DNA of 64,000 nt. It comes from Coenobita brevimanus. Taxonomy: Eukaryota; Arthropoda; Malacostraca; Decapoda; Coenobitidae. Location: positions 9,788,004-9,852,003 of the forward strand of contig CM064713.1 of the NCBI GenBank assembly GCA_032717465.1. The letters run 5' to 3'. Under the pieces are notes generated by a model. That model had not been told where the DNA came from and searched no databases. It saw only the letters and a program-made list of their open reading frames with translations. The position numbers were made by a program, and so were the translations under genes. This document shows positions 11,030 through 23,660 of the stretch, piece by piece (position 1 is the first letter of the stretch; each line of letters opens with the position of its first letter).

Positions 11030-11380
11030 CATTATCTCCACCAAGGAGATTATGTTTAACCCTGCCTTTGTTTGTTTGTCTGTCTGCCTGTCTGTTAGCA
11101 GGATTATTCAAAAAGTTATGAATAGATTTTGACTAAATTCTGTGGAACTGTGGGCCATGGCCCAAGTAATAAATGACTAAATTTTGGATCGGATCCGAAT
11201 CCGGAGTATCCCCCACAATATCTCCAAAATTTCTCAGTGATTTTCAGTGAAATTTTATGGAAAGGTTGGCCATGGACCAAGAAAGAACTGATTATATTTG
11301 GGGGTGGATCCGGAACCGGATCCTATATCCACGGATCTGGATCCGGATTCTGTATCCACAGATACGGATACGGATCCTTT
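11030..11380. repeat. Interspersed repeat rich in GGATCC/GGATAC (unit 1)
   Basis: It starts near CTCCACCAAGGAGATTATG, passes a (TTTG)n/(TCTG)n stretch and AGCAGGATTATTCAAAAAG, then two similar sub-blocks containing GGCCATGGCCC and GGCCATGGACCAAG. It ends in a degenerate run of GGATCC, GGATCT and GGATAC hexamers at about 11305-11377. I recognise this type as a widespread animal interspersed repeat but cannot name the family. It is non-coding on both strands, with only short fortuitous frames. The 180 bases between it and the GA tract (11381-11560) show nothing I can identify. Present at the same offset in all nine units. Confidence 0.55.
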
Positions 11381-11560
11381 TTAATAGCAATGGCATTGGC
11401 AAAGATATGCGCTCTGTGAACGTTTTCTACTTCTATCGAGTTTGGTAAAGAGGAATGGCAGGATGGGGACTGTCTTAGATTTGTGCACTGTTCCCAGCAT
11501 GCACTATATTTGCACAGGATGGACTCGCGGTGTCCCTTTTGCCATCTCCAAGGTCGCTTG

Positions 11561-11596
11561 AAAAAAAAAAAAAAAAAGAGAGAGAGAGAGAGAGAG
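11561..11596. repeat. (A)n(GA)n microsatellite (unit 1), polymorphic among units
   Basis: Seventeen A followed by about nine GA dinucleotides. In other units the A run and the GA run change length (longest A run in unit 4 near 23609-23634, shortest GA run in unit 8 near 39697-39712). The tract marks the point where the RTE fragment ends, just before the position where an RT domain would begin. Confidence 0.95.
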
Positions 11597-13071
11597 CGAA
11601 GACTTCAAGCTTGCTCCTCTCACAATCCCAGCCTCGCTCACAGTAGCAGTATCAATCAAAGGCCAAGGGCCAGACACTGGATCTGTTGGCTCCAAATCTT
11701 CCCTGTCCCAGTCAAACTCCTCATTCAACAACCGGTTATAATGCTCTCTCCATGCATCTTTAATATCCTCACTGTTCACCACTACCCTTCCTTCATCATT
11801 CTTCACACACTGCTCACCTATGATATCCCGATTATCCCTGTTCACCTGACCTGCCATCCTAAAAATATTTTTCCTTTCCTCATGATTTAGGTTATCAAGT
11901 ACTTGTCTCTGTGACTCAGACTTTGCCCTGTATACCTCTCTCCTAGCCCTACGCTTGGCAGCCAAATATTCCTCTTTGCTACCACCCTTCTTCCATTCCC
12001 GGAAAAGCCTTCTTTTCTCCTTAATTGCAGCTTCTACACCCTCATCCCACCACCAAGTTACTTTATGTCTTGGTGGTCCTCTTGTCCAGCCACATGTTAC
12101 ATCAGTAACTCTCAAGAAATTGTTCTTGAGGGCTCTGTACTGTTCATTAACGCCTCTGTCTACAGCTCCCTGTTCAGCCACCACTCTCCTCAACTCGCTA
12201 TACTGTAGAAGGCATCCCTTACTACTTGGTTTTTCAGCTTCCATATTTTCCTCCTAGGTACATAAGTCCTCTTTTTCATCACTTGTTCTTTAAGCACCAT
12301 ATCACAAATCAATAGTTTGTGCTGCTGCACACACTCCTCACTTCCTATAACTTTAACATCCCTCACTAACCTCCTATCGGCCCTCCTAACCAGAAAATAA
12401 TCTATCTGACTGCTATTTCCCCCAGACTCATACGTAATTAACCTACTGTCTCTTTTCCTAAAATATGTGTTGCACACAATCATGTCCGTTGCCTCCCCAA
12501 ACTCGAGTATCCTTTCCCCTTCTGCATTCCTTAGACCATATGCACATCCCCCATGCACTCCTTCATAACCTTGTGCTGCTTCATCTACATGACCATTTAA
12601 GTCCCCTCCCAGAATCACTATCTCATCATCCCGCATACCACCCACTACACGTATTAAATCATTCCAAAATCTATCTTTCTCTGATTCATCCAATCCTGCC
12701 TGTGGAGCATATGCCGATATAATCACAGCTATCTTTCTTCCCAACAGAATTTTCACTACCAATATCCTATCGCTTACTCTCAAAACATTCATAACATATT
12801 CCACCCATTTCTCCACAACCATCACACCAACACCTCCATATCCATCTGTCCTCCCCTGCCAAAACAACTTATAGCAACAGTCTTTCCCAACAATCTTTCT
12901 GGCTGATCCACCCCTGTACCGGACTTCCTGCAAACACGCCACATCTACAAACCTCCTACTGAATGCATCAACGACTTCCCCTGCTCTTCCCCTCAAACTT
13001 CCCACATTCCATGTGTACTCGTAAAGTAGTATGTATGTGTGTTTAAGGGTTTTGTGATCTTTTTCCCTTAC
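11597..13071 (-). pseudogene. RTE-clade endonuclease plus linker fragment, unit 1 (5-base insertion)
   Basis: On the minus strand the sequence reads TWNVGSLRGRAGEVVDAF, then DVACLQEVRYRGG (catalytic Glu), GGDLNGHVDEAAQGYEGVHG, LITYESGGNSSQIDYFLVRR and QHKLLICDMVLKEQ. This is the APE endonuclease typical of RTE/BovB elements. Predicted host genes of this sequence are usually called 'craniofacial development protein 2-like', a name I regard as misleading here. The linker follows (KVTWWWDEGVEAAIKEKRR, REHYNRLLNEEFDWD). The RT domain is absent: after SEAGIVRGA the sequence enters the GA/A microsatellite. A 5-base insertion near 12205 shifts the frame between endonuclease and linker. The true N-terminus and promoter are missing, because the left TTAA of the MITE lies only about 50 bases upstream of TWNVG. 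Confidence 0.85.
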
Positions 13072-13399
13072 TTAACCCAAGGCATCCCATTGACGCACGA
13101 GTACATCACAGTGATTTGTCACAGCTAGACCCATCGACTTACCAGTACGTCGTGCAATTGCAAGGTTCATAATTTGCACAATTTTCGCGTGTGATTTTTG
13201 GTACATATACATGGGACACCTTCCTCTACAAGATGCCAGCCAGGGACAATGCCTTACCCCACATGAGCTCCCCTCCCCCTGCATGCCATTGTCTTCTGCA
13301 ATTAACCTGTTACCAGTGACCTGGCCAATAAAGACATTCAGGGCCAGAGTGATTCCCCAGTCGATGACAATGTGGAGGACAAAATTTACATAGCATTAA
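13072..13399. repeat. Left arm 'a' of the outer piggyBac-like MITE (unit 1)
   Basis: It begins TTAACCCAAGGCATCCC, is about 325 bases long, and pairs as an imperfect inverted copy with 13816-14153. TTAA followed by CCC is the hallmark of piggyBac-superfamily ends. The arm stops at a second TTAA (13396-13399), the left target-site copy of the inner MITE. No transposase is recognisable in the unit, so the element is non-autonomous. Confidence 0.75.
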
Positions 13400-14157
13400 C
13401 CCATCACGTCCCGAGCTATTTTGCACCTCCGACACCTCCCAATCCCTAGGTATTTTCGAAAATTTTTTTTTGGTTAAAACCTCTGCTTTTGGTGAGAAAC
13501 ATCGAAAATTCATAGACAAATCGCTCACCTGAGCTTTAAAATGCACGATCCAGGTAGCAATACCTCCTTACCTTACGGGGTTTTCTAACAGGCTGGCACC
13601 AAAGAAAATGAGTTCTATGGGAGGGTAACTATTTCACACCACTCATAAATGGTATTTATTTATTTACTTGGTACGAATTTATATGTAGTACGAGAGTATA
13701 TTGGTTTTCAAACAGTATTATAGGCATTATAAGCATTGTTTCAATCACTAACTCATCACCATACCTGACCTTTTTTGCCACATTACCTGATCATCATTTC
13801 TGACTGTTTCCTCCTCTAATGCTATGTAAACTTTGTCCTCCACATTGTCATCGATTGGGGAATCACTCTGGCCCTGAATGTCTTTATTGGCCAGGTCACT
13901 GGTAACGGGTGAATTGCTGAGACAATGGCGTGCAGGGGGGTGGGAGGTTAGGCAGTGTAAGGCATTGTCCCTGCTTGGCATCTTGTAGAGGAATAGAGGA
14001 AGGTGTCCCATGTATACGTACGAAAAATCACGCACGAAAATTGAAAATTGTGCAAATTATGAATCTTGCAATTGCTCAACGTACCCGTATGTTGTCGGGA
14101 CTGGCAAATGCAAAATGTTGCAACGTATCCATACGTCGACGGGACGCCTCGGGTTAA
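13396..14157 (-). mobile_element. piggyBac-like MITE flanked by TTAA, inserted into a related MITE (unit 1)
   Basis: The element spans 13400-14153 between TTAA at 13396-13399 and TTAA at 14154-14157. Its ends are CCCATCACGTCCCG on the left and, read from the other strand, CCCGAGGCGTCCCG on the right: 14-base imperfect terminal inverted repeats. Read on the minus strand it contains arm a, arm b and a 190-base spacer. The outer element has the same a and b arms in plus orientation, interrupted exactly here. The uninterrupted version of the target is visible inside the inner copy itself (GCATTAGAGGAGGAAACAGTC against GCATTAA...TTAAAGGAAGAATCAGTC), so TTAA is a real target-site duplication. No transposase frame is recognised. 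Confidence 0.8.
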
Positions 14158-15579
14158 AGGAAGAATCAGTCAGAAATGATGATCAGGTAATGTCGCCAAA
14201 AAAGCTCAGGTATGATGATGTGTTAGTGAGTGAAACAATGCTTATAATATCTATATTACTGTTTGAAAACCAATACACTCTCGTACGACATATAAATTCG
14301 TACCAAATAAATAAATAAATACCGTTTATGAGTGGTGTGGAATAGTTACCCTCTCATAGAACTCGTTTTCATTGGAGCCAGCCTCAAATAGTATGGCACA
14401 TCAAGGTATGAGCCCTTCCAGGCATATACAGAACAAATCCAGTGGTTCACTCACCATCGCCGTTGTGGGACCTGTTGGCTCAGGAATTTCTGGGGAGAAG
14501 AACCAGAGGGCCAATGCACATTCCAGGTTTAAGTTAGCCTCAGTTGAATGGACTGTCTGGAGGGGTATATTCAACTCATTGGTTCTCAGGTGGGGCCACA
14601 TGCAGGTGGACCTCTTTGTAACCAAAGACACGATTCAGTTCCTGCCCTACATATCCGAGATGCACTGTATGCCAACAGGTGGCACGAATGTGAGAGAGGA
14701 GGACATTCATATACTTGTTTCCCTCACCTCCATCCAAAGTTCGTAAAGTAGTTAGCAATTTCATCCTTGACTGTCAGAAATTTTCTCCTAGTACTAGAGA
14801 GCTGCAAAAGGTAAGCCCAAACCCATTGCCCCTGGGGATGGCATGCATCCTAACAGAGAAACTCCAAGCAACATTGAACTTTTATGCATGGCATTTCTCC
14901 AGCGAGTTCTAACCTTCACCGAATTTCGTGGAGGATATGCTATGAACATTATGGGCCTCCTCCACCAATCCCTCTGGACTGCTTTCCTCTGTTTCTGAGC
15001 AGAATAGAGAGGCCCTTCAATAACAGATCCCAGGTCCTGTCATTATCTCCACCAAGGAGATTATGTTTAACCCTGCCTTTGTTTGTTTGTCTGTCTGCCT
15101 GTCTGTTAGCAGGATTATTCAAAAAGTTATGAATAGATTTTGACTAAATTTTGTGGAACTGTGGGCCATGGCCCAAGTAATAAATGACTAAATTTTGGAT
15201 CGGATCCGAATCCGGAGTATCCCCCACAATATCTCCAAAATTTCTCAGTGATTTTCAGTGAAATTTTATGGAAAGGTTGGCCATGGACCAAGAAAGAACT
15301 GATTATATTTGGGGGTGGATCCGGAACCGGATCCTATATCCACGGATCTGGATCCGGATTCTGTATCCACAGATACGGATACGGATCCTTTTTAATAGCA
15401 ATGGCATTGGCGAAGATATGCGCTCTGTGAACGTTTTCTACTTCTATCGAGTTTGGTAAAGAGGAATGGCAGGATGGGGACTGTCTTAGATTTGTGCACT
15501 GTTCCCAGCATGCACTATATTTGCACAGGATGGACTCGCGGTGTCCCTTTTGCCATCTCCAAGGTCGCTTGAAAAAAAA

Positions 15580-15613
<34 letters not shown>

Positions 15614-18173
15614 CGAAGACTTCAAGCTTGCTCCTCTCACAATCCCAGCCTCGCTCACAGTAGCAGTATCAATCAAAGGCCAAGGGCCAGACACTGGATC
15701 TGTTGGCTCCAAATCTTCCCTGTCCCAGTCAAACTCCTCATTCAACAACCGGTTATAATGCTCTCTCCATGCATCTTTAATATCCTCACTGTTCACCACT
15801 ACCCTTCCTTCATCATTCTTCACACACTGCTCACCTATGATATCCCGATTATCCCTGTTCACCTGACCTGCCATCCTAAAAATATTTTTCCTTTCCTCAT
15901 GATTTAGGTTATCAAGTACTTGTCTCTGTGACTCAGACTTTGCCCTGTATACCTCTCTCCTAGCCCTACGCTTGGCAGCCAAATATTCCTCTTTGCTACC
16001 ACCCTTCTTCCATTCCCGGAAAAGCCTTCTTTTCTCCTTAATTGCAGCTTCTACACCCTCATCCCACCACCAAGTTACTTTATGTCTTGGTGGTCCTCTT
16101 GTCCAGCCACATGTTACATCAGTAACTCTCAAGAAATTGTTCTTGAGGGCTCTGTACTGTTCATTAACGCCTCTGTCTACAGCTCCCTGTTCAGCCACCA
16201 CTCTCCTCAACTCGCTATACTGTAGAAGGCATCCCTTACTACTTGGTTTTTCAGCTTCCATATTTTCCTCCTAGGTACATAAGTCCTCTTTTTCATCACT
16301 TGTTCTTTAAGCACCATATCACAAATCAATAGTTTGTGCTGCTGCACACACTCCTCACTTCCTATAACTTTAACATCCCTCACTAACCTCCTATCGGCCC
16401 TCCTAACCAGAAAATAATCTATCTGACTGCTATTTCCCCCAGACTCATACGTAATTAACCTACTGTCTCTTTTCCTAAAATATGTGTTGCACACAATCAT
16501 GTCCGTTGCCTCCCCAAACTCGAGTATCCTTTCCCCTTCTGCATTCCTTAGACCATATGCACATCCCCCATGCACTCCTTCATAACCTTGTGCTGCTTCA
16601 TCTACATGACCATTTAAGTCCCCTCCCAGAATCACTATCTCATCATCCCGCATACCACCCACTACACGTATTAAATCATTCCAAAATCTATCTTTCTCTG
16701 ATTCATCCAATCCTGCCTGTGGAGCATATGCCGATATAATCACAGCTATCTTTCTTCCCAACAGAATTTTCACTACCAATATCCTATCGCTTACTCTCAA
16801 AACATTCATAACATATTCCACCCATTTCTCCACAACCATCACACCAACACCTCCATATCCATCTGTCCTCCCCTGCCAAAACAACTTATAGCAACAGTCT
16901 TTCCCAACAATCTTTCTGGCTGATCCACCCCTGTACCGGACTTCCTGCAAACACGCCACATCTACAAACCTCCTACTGAATGCATCAACGACTTCCCCTG
17001 CTCTTCCCCTCAAACTTCCCACATTCCATGTGTACTCGTAAAGTAGTATGTATGTGTGTTTAAGGGTTTTGTGATCTTTTTCCCTTACTTAACCCAAGGC
17101 ATCCCATTGACGCACGAGTACATCACAGTGATTTGTCACAGCTAGACCCATCGACTTACCAGTACGTCGTGCAATTGCAAGGTTCATAATTTGCACAATT
17201 TTCGCGTGTGATTTTTGGTACATATACATGGGACACCTTCCTCTACAAGATGCCAGCCAGGGACAATGCCTTACCCCACATGAGCTCCCCTCCCCCTGCA
17301 TGCCATTGTCTTCTGCAATTAACCTGTTACCAGTGACCTGGCCAATAAAGACATTCAGGGCCAGAGTGATTCCCCAGTCGATGACAATGTGGAGGACAAA
17401 ATTTACATAGCATTAACCCATCACGTCCCGAGCTATTTTGCACCTCCGACACCTCCCAATCCCTAGGTATTTTCGAAAATTTTTTTTTGGTTAAAACCTC
17501 TGCTTTTGGTGAGAAACATCGAAAATTCATAGACAAATCGCTCACCTGAGCTTTAAAATGCACGATCCAGGTAGCAATACCTCCTTACCTTACGGGGTTT
17601 TCTAACAGGCTGGCACCAAAGAAAATGAGTTCTATGGGAGGGTAACTATTTCACACCACTCATAAATGGTATTTATTTATTTACTTGGTACGAATTTATA
17701 TGTAGTACGAGAGTATATTGGTTTTCAAACAGTATTATAGGCATTATAAGCATTGTTTCAATCACTAACTCATCACCATACCTGACCTTTTTTTGCCACA
17801 TTACCTGATCATCATTTCTGACTGTTTCCTCCTCTAATGCTATGTAAACTTTGTCCTCCACATTGTCATCGATTGGGGAATCACTCTGGCCCTGAATGTC
17901 TTTATTGGCCAGGTCACTGGTAACGGGTGAATTGCTGAGACAATGGCGTGCAGGGGGGTGGGAGGTTAGGCAGTGTAAGGCATTGTCCCTGCTTGGCATC
18001 TTGTAGAGGAATAGAGGAAGGTGTCCCATGTATACGTACGAAAAATCACGCACGAAAATTGAAAATTGTGCAAATTATGAATCTTGCAATTGCTCAACGT
18101 ACCCGTATGTTGTCGGGACTGGCAAATGCAAAATGTTGCAACGTATCCATACGTCGACGGGACGCCTCGGGTT
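14156..18173. repeat. Macrosatellite unit 2
   Basis: 4018 bases with the same internal order as unit 1. It has a private TCGTAAAGTAG variant near 14740 and the 5-base insertion in the RTE fragment. Confidence 0.95.
15614..17088 (-). pseudogene. RTE endonuclease plus linker fragment, unit 2 (5-base insertion)
   Basis: Same fragment as in unit 1. The endonuclease frame (about 17022-16207) is intact up to the 5-base insertion near 16222, after which the linker continues in another frame (16261-15614). Confidence 0.85.
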
Positions 18174-18175
18174 AA
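17413..18175 (-). mobile_element. piggyBac-like inner MITE, unit 2
   Basis: TTAA at 17413-17416 and 18172-18175 flank the same MITE as in unit 1. It has seven T instead of six in the run near 17788. Confidence 0.8.
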
Positions 18176-19598
18176 AGGAAGAATCAGTCAGAAATGATGA
18201 TCAGGTAATGTCGCCAAAAAAGCTCAGGTATGATGATGTGTTAGTGAGTGAAACAATGCTTATAATATCTATATTACTGTTTGAAAACCAATACACTCTC
18301 GTACGACATATAAATTCGTACCAAATAAATAAATAAATACCGTTTATGAGTGGTGTGGAATAGTTACCCTCTCATAGAACTCGTTTTCATTGGAGCCAGC
18401 CTCAAATAGTATGGCACATCAAGGTATGAGCCCTTCCAGGCATATACAGAACAAATCCAGTGGTTCACTCACCATCGCCGTTGTGGGACCTGTTGGCTCA
18501 GGAATTTCTGGGGAGAAGAACCAGAGGGCCAATGCACATTCCAGGTTTAAGTTAGCCTCAGTTGAATGGACTGTCTGGAGGGGTATATTCAACTCATTGG
18601 TTCTCAGGTGGGGCCACATGCAGGTGGACCTCTTTGTAACCAAAGACACGATTCAGTTCCTGCCCTACATATCCGAGATGCACTGTATGCCAACAGGTGG
18701 CACGAATGTGAGAGAGGAGGACATTCATATACTTGTTTCCCTCACCTCCATCCAAAGTTCTAAAAGTAGTTAGCAATTTCATCCTTGACTGTCAGAAATT
18801 TTCTCCTAGTACTAGAGAGCTGCAAAAGGTAAGCCCAAACCCATTGCCCCTGGGGATGGCATGCATCCTAACAGAGAAACTCCAAGCAACATTGAACTTT
18901 TATGCATGGCATTTCTCCAGCGAGTTCTAACCTTCACCGAATTTCGTGGAGGATATGCTATGAACATTATGGGCCTCCTCCACCAATCCCTCTGGACTGC
19001 TTTCCTCTGTTTCTGAGCAGAATAGAGAGGCCCTTCAATAACAGATCCCAGGTCCTGTCATTATCTCCACCAAGGAGATTATGTTTAACCCTGCCTTTGT
19101 TTGTTTGTCTGTCTGCCTGTCTGTTAGCAGGATTATTCAAAAAGTTATGAATAGATTTTGACTAAATTTTGTGGAACTGTGGGCCATGGCCCAAGTAATA
19201 AATGACTAAATTTTGGATCGGATCCGAATCCGGAGTATCCCCCACAATATCTCCAAAATTTCTCAGTGATTTTCAGTGAAATTTTATGGAAAGGTTGGCC
19301 ATGGACCAAGAAAGAACTGATTATATTTGGGGGTGGATCCGGAACCGGATCCTATATCCACGGATCTGGATCCGGATTCTGTATCCACAGATACGGATAC
19401 GGATCCTTTTTAATAGCAATGGCATTGGCGAAGATATGCGCTCTGTGAACGTTTTCTACTTCTATCGAGTTTGGTAAAGAGGAATGGCAGGATGGGGACT
19501 GTCTTAGATTTGTGCACTGTTCCCAGCATGCACTATATTTGCACAGGATGGACTCGCGGTGTCCCTTTTGCCATCTCCAAGGTCGCTTGAAAAAAAAA

Positions 19599-19637
<39 letters not shown>

Positions 19638-22191
19638 AGACTTCAAGCTTGCTCCTCTCACAATCCCAGCCTCGCTCACAGTAGCAGTATCAATCAAAGG
19701 CCAAGGGCCAGACACTGGATCTGTTGGCTCCAAATCTTCCCTGTCCCAGTCAAACTCCTCATTCAACAACCGGTTATAATGCTCTCTCCATGCATCTTTA
19801 ATATCCTCACTGTTCACCACTACCCTTCCTTCATCATTCTTCACACACTGCTCACCTATGATATCCCGATTATCCCTGTTCACCTGACCTGCCATCCTAA
19901 AAATATTTTTCCTTTCCTCATGATTTAGGTTATCAAGTACTTGTCTCTGTGACTCAGACTTTGCCCTGTATACCTCTCTCCTAGCCCTACGCTTGGCAGC
20001 CAAATATTCCTCTTTGCTACCACCCTTCTTCCATTCCCGGAAAAGCCTTCTTTTCTCCTTAATTGCAGCTTCTACACCCTCATCCCACCACCAAGTTACT
20101 TTATGTCTTGGTGGTCCTCTTGTCCAGCCACATGTTACATCAGTAACTCTCAAGAAATTGTTCTTGAGGGCTCTGTACTGTTCATTAACGCCTCTGTCTA
20201 CAGCTCCCTGTTCAGCCACCACTCTCCTCAACTCGCTATACTGTAGAAGGCATCCCTTACTACTTGGTTTTTCAGCTTCCATATTTTCCTCCTAGGTACA
20301 TAAGTCCTCTTTTTCATCACTTGTTCTTTAAGCACCATATCACAAATCAATAGTTTGTGCTGCTGCACACACTCCTCACTTCCTATAACTTTAACATCCC
20401 TCACTAACCTCCTATCGGCCCTCCTAACCAGAAAATAATCTATCTGACTGCTATTTCCCCCAGACTCATACGTAATTAACCTACTGTCTCTTTTCCTAAA
20501 ATATGTGTTGCACACAATCATGTCCGTTGCCTCCCCAACTCGAGTATCCTTTCCCCTTCTGCATTCCTTAGACCATATGCACATCCCCCATGCACTCCTT
20601 CATAACCTTGTGCTGCTTCATCTACATGACCATTTAAGTCCCCTCCCAGAATCACTATCTCATCATCCCGCATACCACCCACTACACGTATTAAATCATT
20701 CCAAAATCTATCTTTCTCTGATTCATCCAATCCTGCCTGTGGAGCATATGCCGATATAATCACAGCTATCTTTCTTCCCAACAGAATTTTCACTACCAAT
20801 ATCCTATCGCTTACTCTCAAAACATTCATAACATATTCCACCCATTTCTCCACAACCATCACACCAACACCTCCATATCCATCTGTCCTCCCCTGCCAAA
20901 ACAACTTATAGCAACAGTCTTTCCCAACAATCTTTCTGGCTGATCCACCCCTGTACCGGACTTCCTGCAAACACGCCACATCTACAAACCTCCTACTGAA
21001 TGCATCAACGACTTCCCTGCTCTTCCCCTCAAACTTCCCACATTCCATGTGTACTCGTAAAGTAGTATGTATGTGTGTTTAAGGGTTTTGTGATCTTTTT
21101 CCCTTACTTAACCCAAGGCATCCCATTGACGCACGAGTACATCACAGTGATTTGTCACAGCTAGACCCATCGACTTACCAGTACGTCGTGCAATTGCAAG
21201 GTTCATAATTTGCACAATTTTCGCGTGTGATTTTTGGTACATATACATGGGACACCTTCCTCTACAAGATGCCAGCCAGGGACAATGCCTTACCCCACAT
21301 GAGCTCCCCTCCCCCTGCATGCCATTGTCTTCTGCAATTAACCTGTTACCAGTGACCTGGCCAATAAAGACATTCAGGGCCAGAGTGATTCCCCAGTCGA
21401 TGACAATGTGGAGGACAAAATTTACATAGCATTAACCCATCACGTCCCGAGCTATTTTGCACCTCCGACACCTCCCAATCCCTAGGTATTTTCGAAAATT
21501 TTTTTTGGTTAAAACCTCTGCTTTTGGTGAGAAACATCGAAAATTCATAGACAAATCGCTCACCTGAGCTTTAAAATGCACGATCCAGGTAGCAATACCT
21601 CCTTACCTTACGGGGTTTTCTAACAGGCTGGCACCAAAGAAAATGAGTTCTATGGGAGGGTAACTATTTCACACCACTCATAAATGGTATTTATTTATTT
21701 ACTTGGTACGAATTTATATGTAGTACGAGAGTATATTGGTTTTCAAACAGTATTATAGGCATTATAAGCATTGTTTCAATCACTAACTCATCACCATACC
21801 TGACCTTTTTTTGCCACATTACCTGATCATCATTTCTGACTGTTTCCTCCTCTAATGCTATGTAAACTTTGTCCTCCACATTGTCATCGATTGGGGAATC
21901 ACTCTGGCCCTGAATGTCTTTATTGGCCAGGTCACTGGTAACGGGTGAATTGCTGAGACAATGGCGTGCAGGGGGGTGGGAGGTTAGGCAGTGTAAGGCA
22001 TTGTCCCTGCTTGGCATCTTGTAGAGGAATAGAGGAAGGTGTCCCATGTATACGTACGAAAAATCACGCACGAAAATTGAAAATTGTGCAAATTATGAAT
22101 CTTGCAATTGCTCAACGTACCCGTATGTTGTCGGGACTGGCAAATGCAAAATGTTGCAACGTATCCATACGTCGACGGGACGCCTCGGGTT
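18174..22191. repeat. Macrosatellite unit 3
   Basis: 4018 bases. It carries the 5-base insertion and two single-base deletions in the endonuclease part that other units lack (near 20537 and 21017). Confidence 0.95.
19635..21107 (-). pseudogene. RTE endonuclease plus linker fragment, unit 3 (additional frameshifts)
   Basis: Same fragment, but the endonuclease frame is broken twice more: one base is lost near 21017 (N-terminal end) and one near 20537 (after NAEGERILE). With the shared 5-base insertion near 20243 this is one of the most damaged copies. Two extra single-base losses in short homopolymers could also be consensus errors. Confidence 0.85.
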
Positions 22192-22193
22192 AA
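21432..22193 (-). mobile_element. piggyBac-like inner MITE, unit 3
   Basis: TTAA at 21432-21435 and 22190-22193 flank the same MITE as in unit 1. Confidence 0.8.
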
Positions 22194-23625
22194 AGGAAGA
22201 ATCAGTCAGAAATGATGATCAGGTAATGTCGCCAAAAAAGCTCAGGTATGATGATGTGTTAGTGAGTGAAACAATGCTTATAATATCTATATTACTGTTT
22301 GAAAACCAATACACTCTCGTACGACATATAAATTCGTACCAAATAAATAAATAAATACCGTTTATGAGTGGTGTGGAATAGTTACCCTCTCATAGAACTC
22401 GTTTTCATTGGAGCCAGCCTCAAATAGTATGGCACATCAAGGTATGAGCCCTTCCAGGCATATACAGAACAAATCCAGTGGTTCACTCACCATCGCCGTT
22501 GTGGGACCTGTTGGCTCAGGAATTTCTGGGGAGAAGAACCAGAGGGCCAATGCACATTCCAGGTTTAAGTTAGCCTCAGTTGAATGGACTGTCTGGAGGG
22601 GTATATTCAACTCATTGGTTCTCAGGTGGGGCCACATGCAGGTGGACCTCTTTGTAACCAAAGACACGATTCAGTTCCTGCCCTACATATCCGAGATGCA
22701 CTGTATGCCAACAGGTGGCACGAATGTGAGAGAGGAGGACATTCATATACTTGTTTCCCTCACCTCCATCCAAAGTTCTAAAAGTAGTTAGCAATTTCAT
22801 CCTTGACTGTCAGAAATTTTCTCCTAGTACTAGAGAGCTGCAAAAGGTAAGCCCAAACCCATTGCCCCTGGGGATGGCATGCATCCTAACAGAGAAACTC
22901 CAAGCAACATTGAACTTTTATGCATGGCATTTCTCCAGCGAGTTCTAACCTTCACCGAATTTCGTGGAGGATATGCTATGAACATTATGGGCCTCCTCCA
23001 CCAATCCCTCTGGACTGCTTTCCTCTGTTTCTGAGCAGAATAGAGAGGCCCTTCAATAACAGATCCCAGGTCCTGTCATTATCTCCACCAAGGAGATTAT
23101 GTTTAACCCTGCCTTTGTTTGTTTGTCTGTCTGCCTGTCTGTTAGCAGGATTATTCAAAAAGTTATGAATAGATTTTGACTAAATTTTGTGGAACTGTGG
23201 GCCATGGCCCAAGTAATAAATGACTAAATTTTGGATCGGATCCGAATCCGGAGTATCCCCCACAATATCTCCAAAATTTCTCAGTGATTTTCAGTGAAAT
23301 TTTATGGAAAGGTTGGCCATGGACCAAGAAAGAACTGATTATATTTGGGGGTGGATCCGGAACCGGATCCTATATCCACGGATCTGGATCCGGATTCTGT
23401 ATCCACAGATACGGATACGGATCCTTTTTAATAGCAATGGCATTGGCGAAGATATGCGCTCTGTGAACGTTTTCTACTTCTATCGAGTTTGGTAAAGAGG
23501 AATGGCAGGATGGGGACTGTCTTAGATTTGTGCACTGTTCCCAGCATGCACTATATTTGCACAGGATGGACTCGCGGTGTCCCTTTTGCCATCTCCAAGG
23601 TCGCTTGAAAAAAAAAAAAAAAAAA

Positions 23626-23660
<35 letters not shown>

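Larger units (their letters stand above)
10145..14155. repeat. Macrosatellite unit 1
   Basis: 4011 bases. It begins inside the TTAA disrupted by element 2. Private variants include TCTGAAAGTAG near 10735, a GATAAGC variant near 10800, a TTCTGTGG variant near 11140 and GGCAAAGATATG near 11400. It carries the 5-base insertion in the RTE fragment. Confidence 0.95.

Noticed and set aside
11597..13071. A host gene for craniofacial development protein 2
   Set aside because: The motif content and repetition are those of an RTE retrotransposon endonuclease; the host name comes from annotation by similarity.
13748..14035. Open frames of 95-126 codons in the inner MITE as transposase
   Set aside because: No DDE/DDD motif or piggyBac transposase signature is visible. 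The frames lie in the inverted-repeat arms and end differently with one T more or less.
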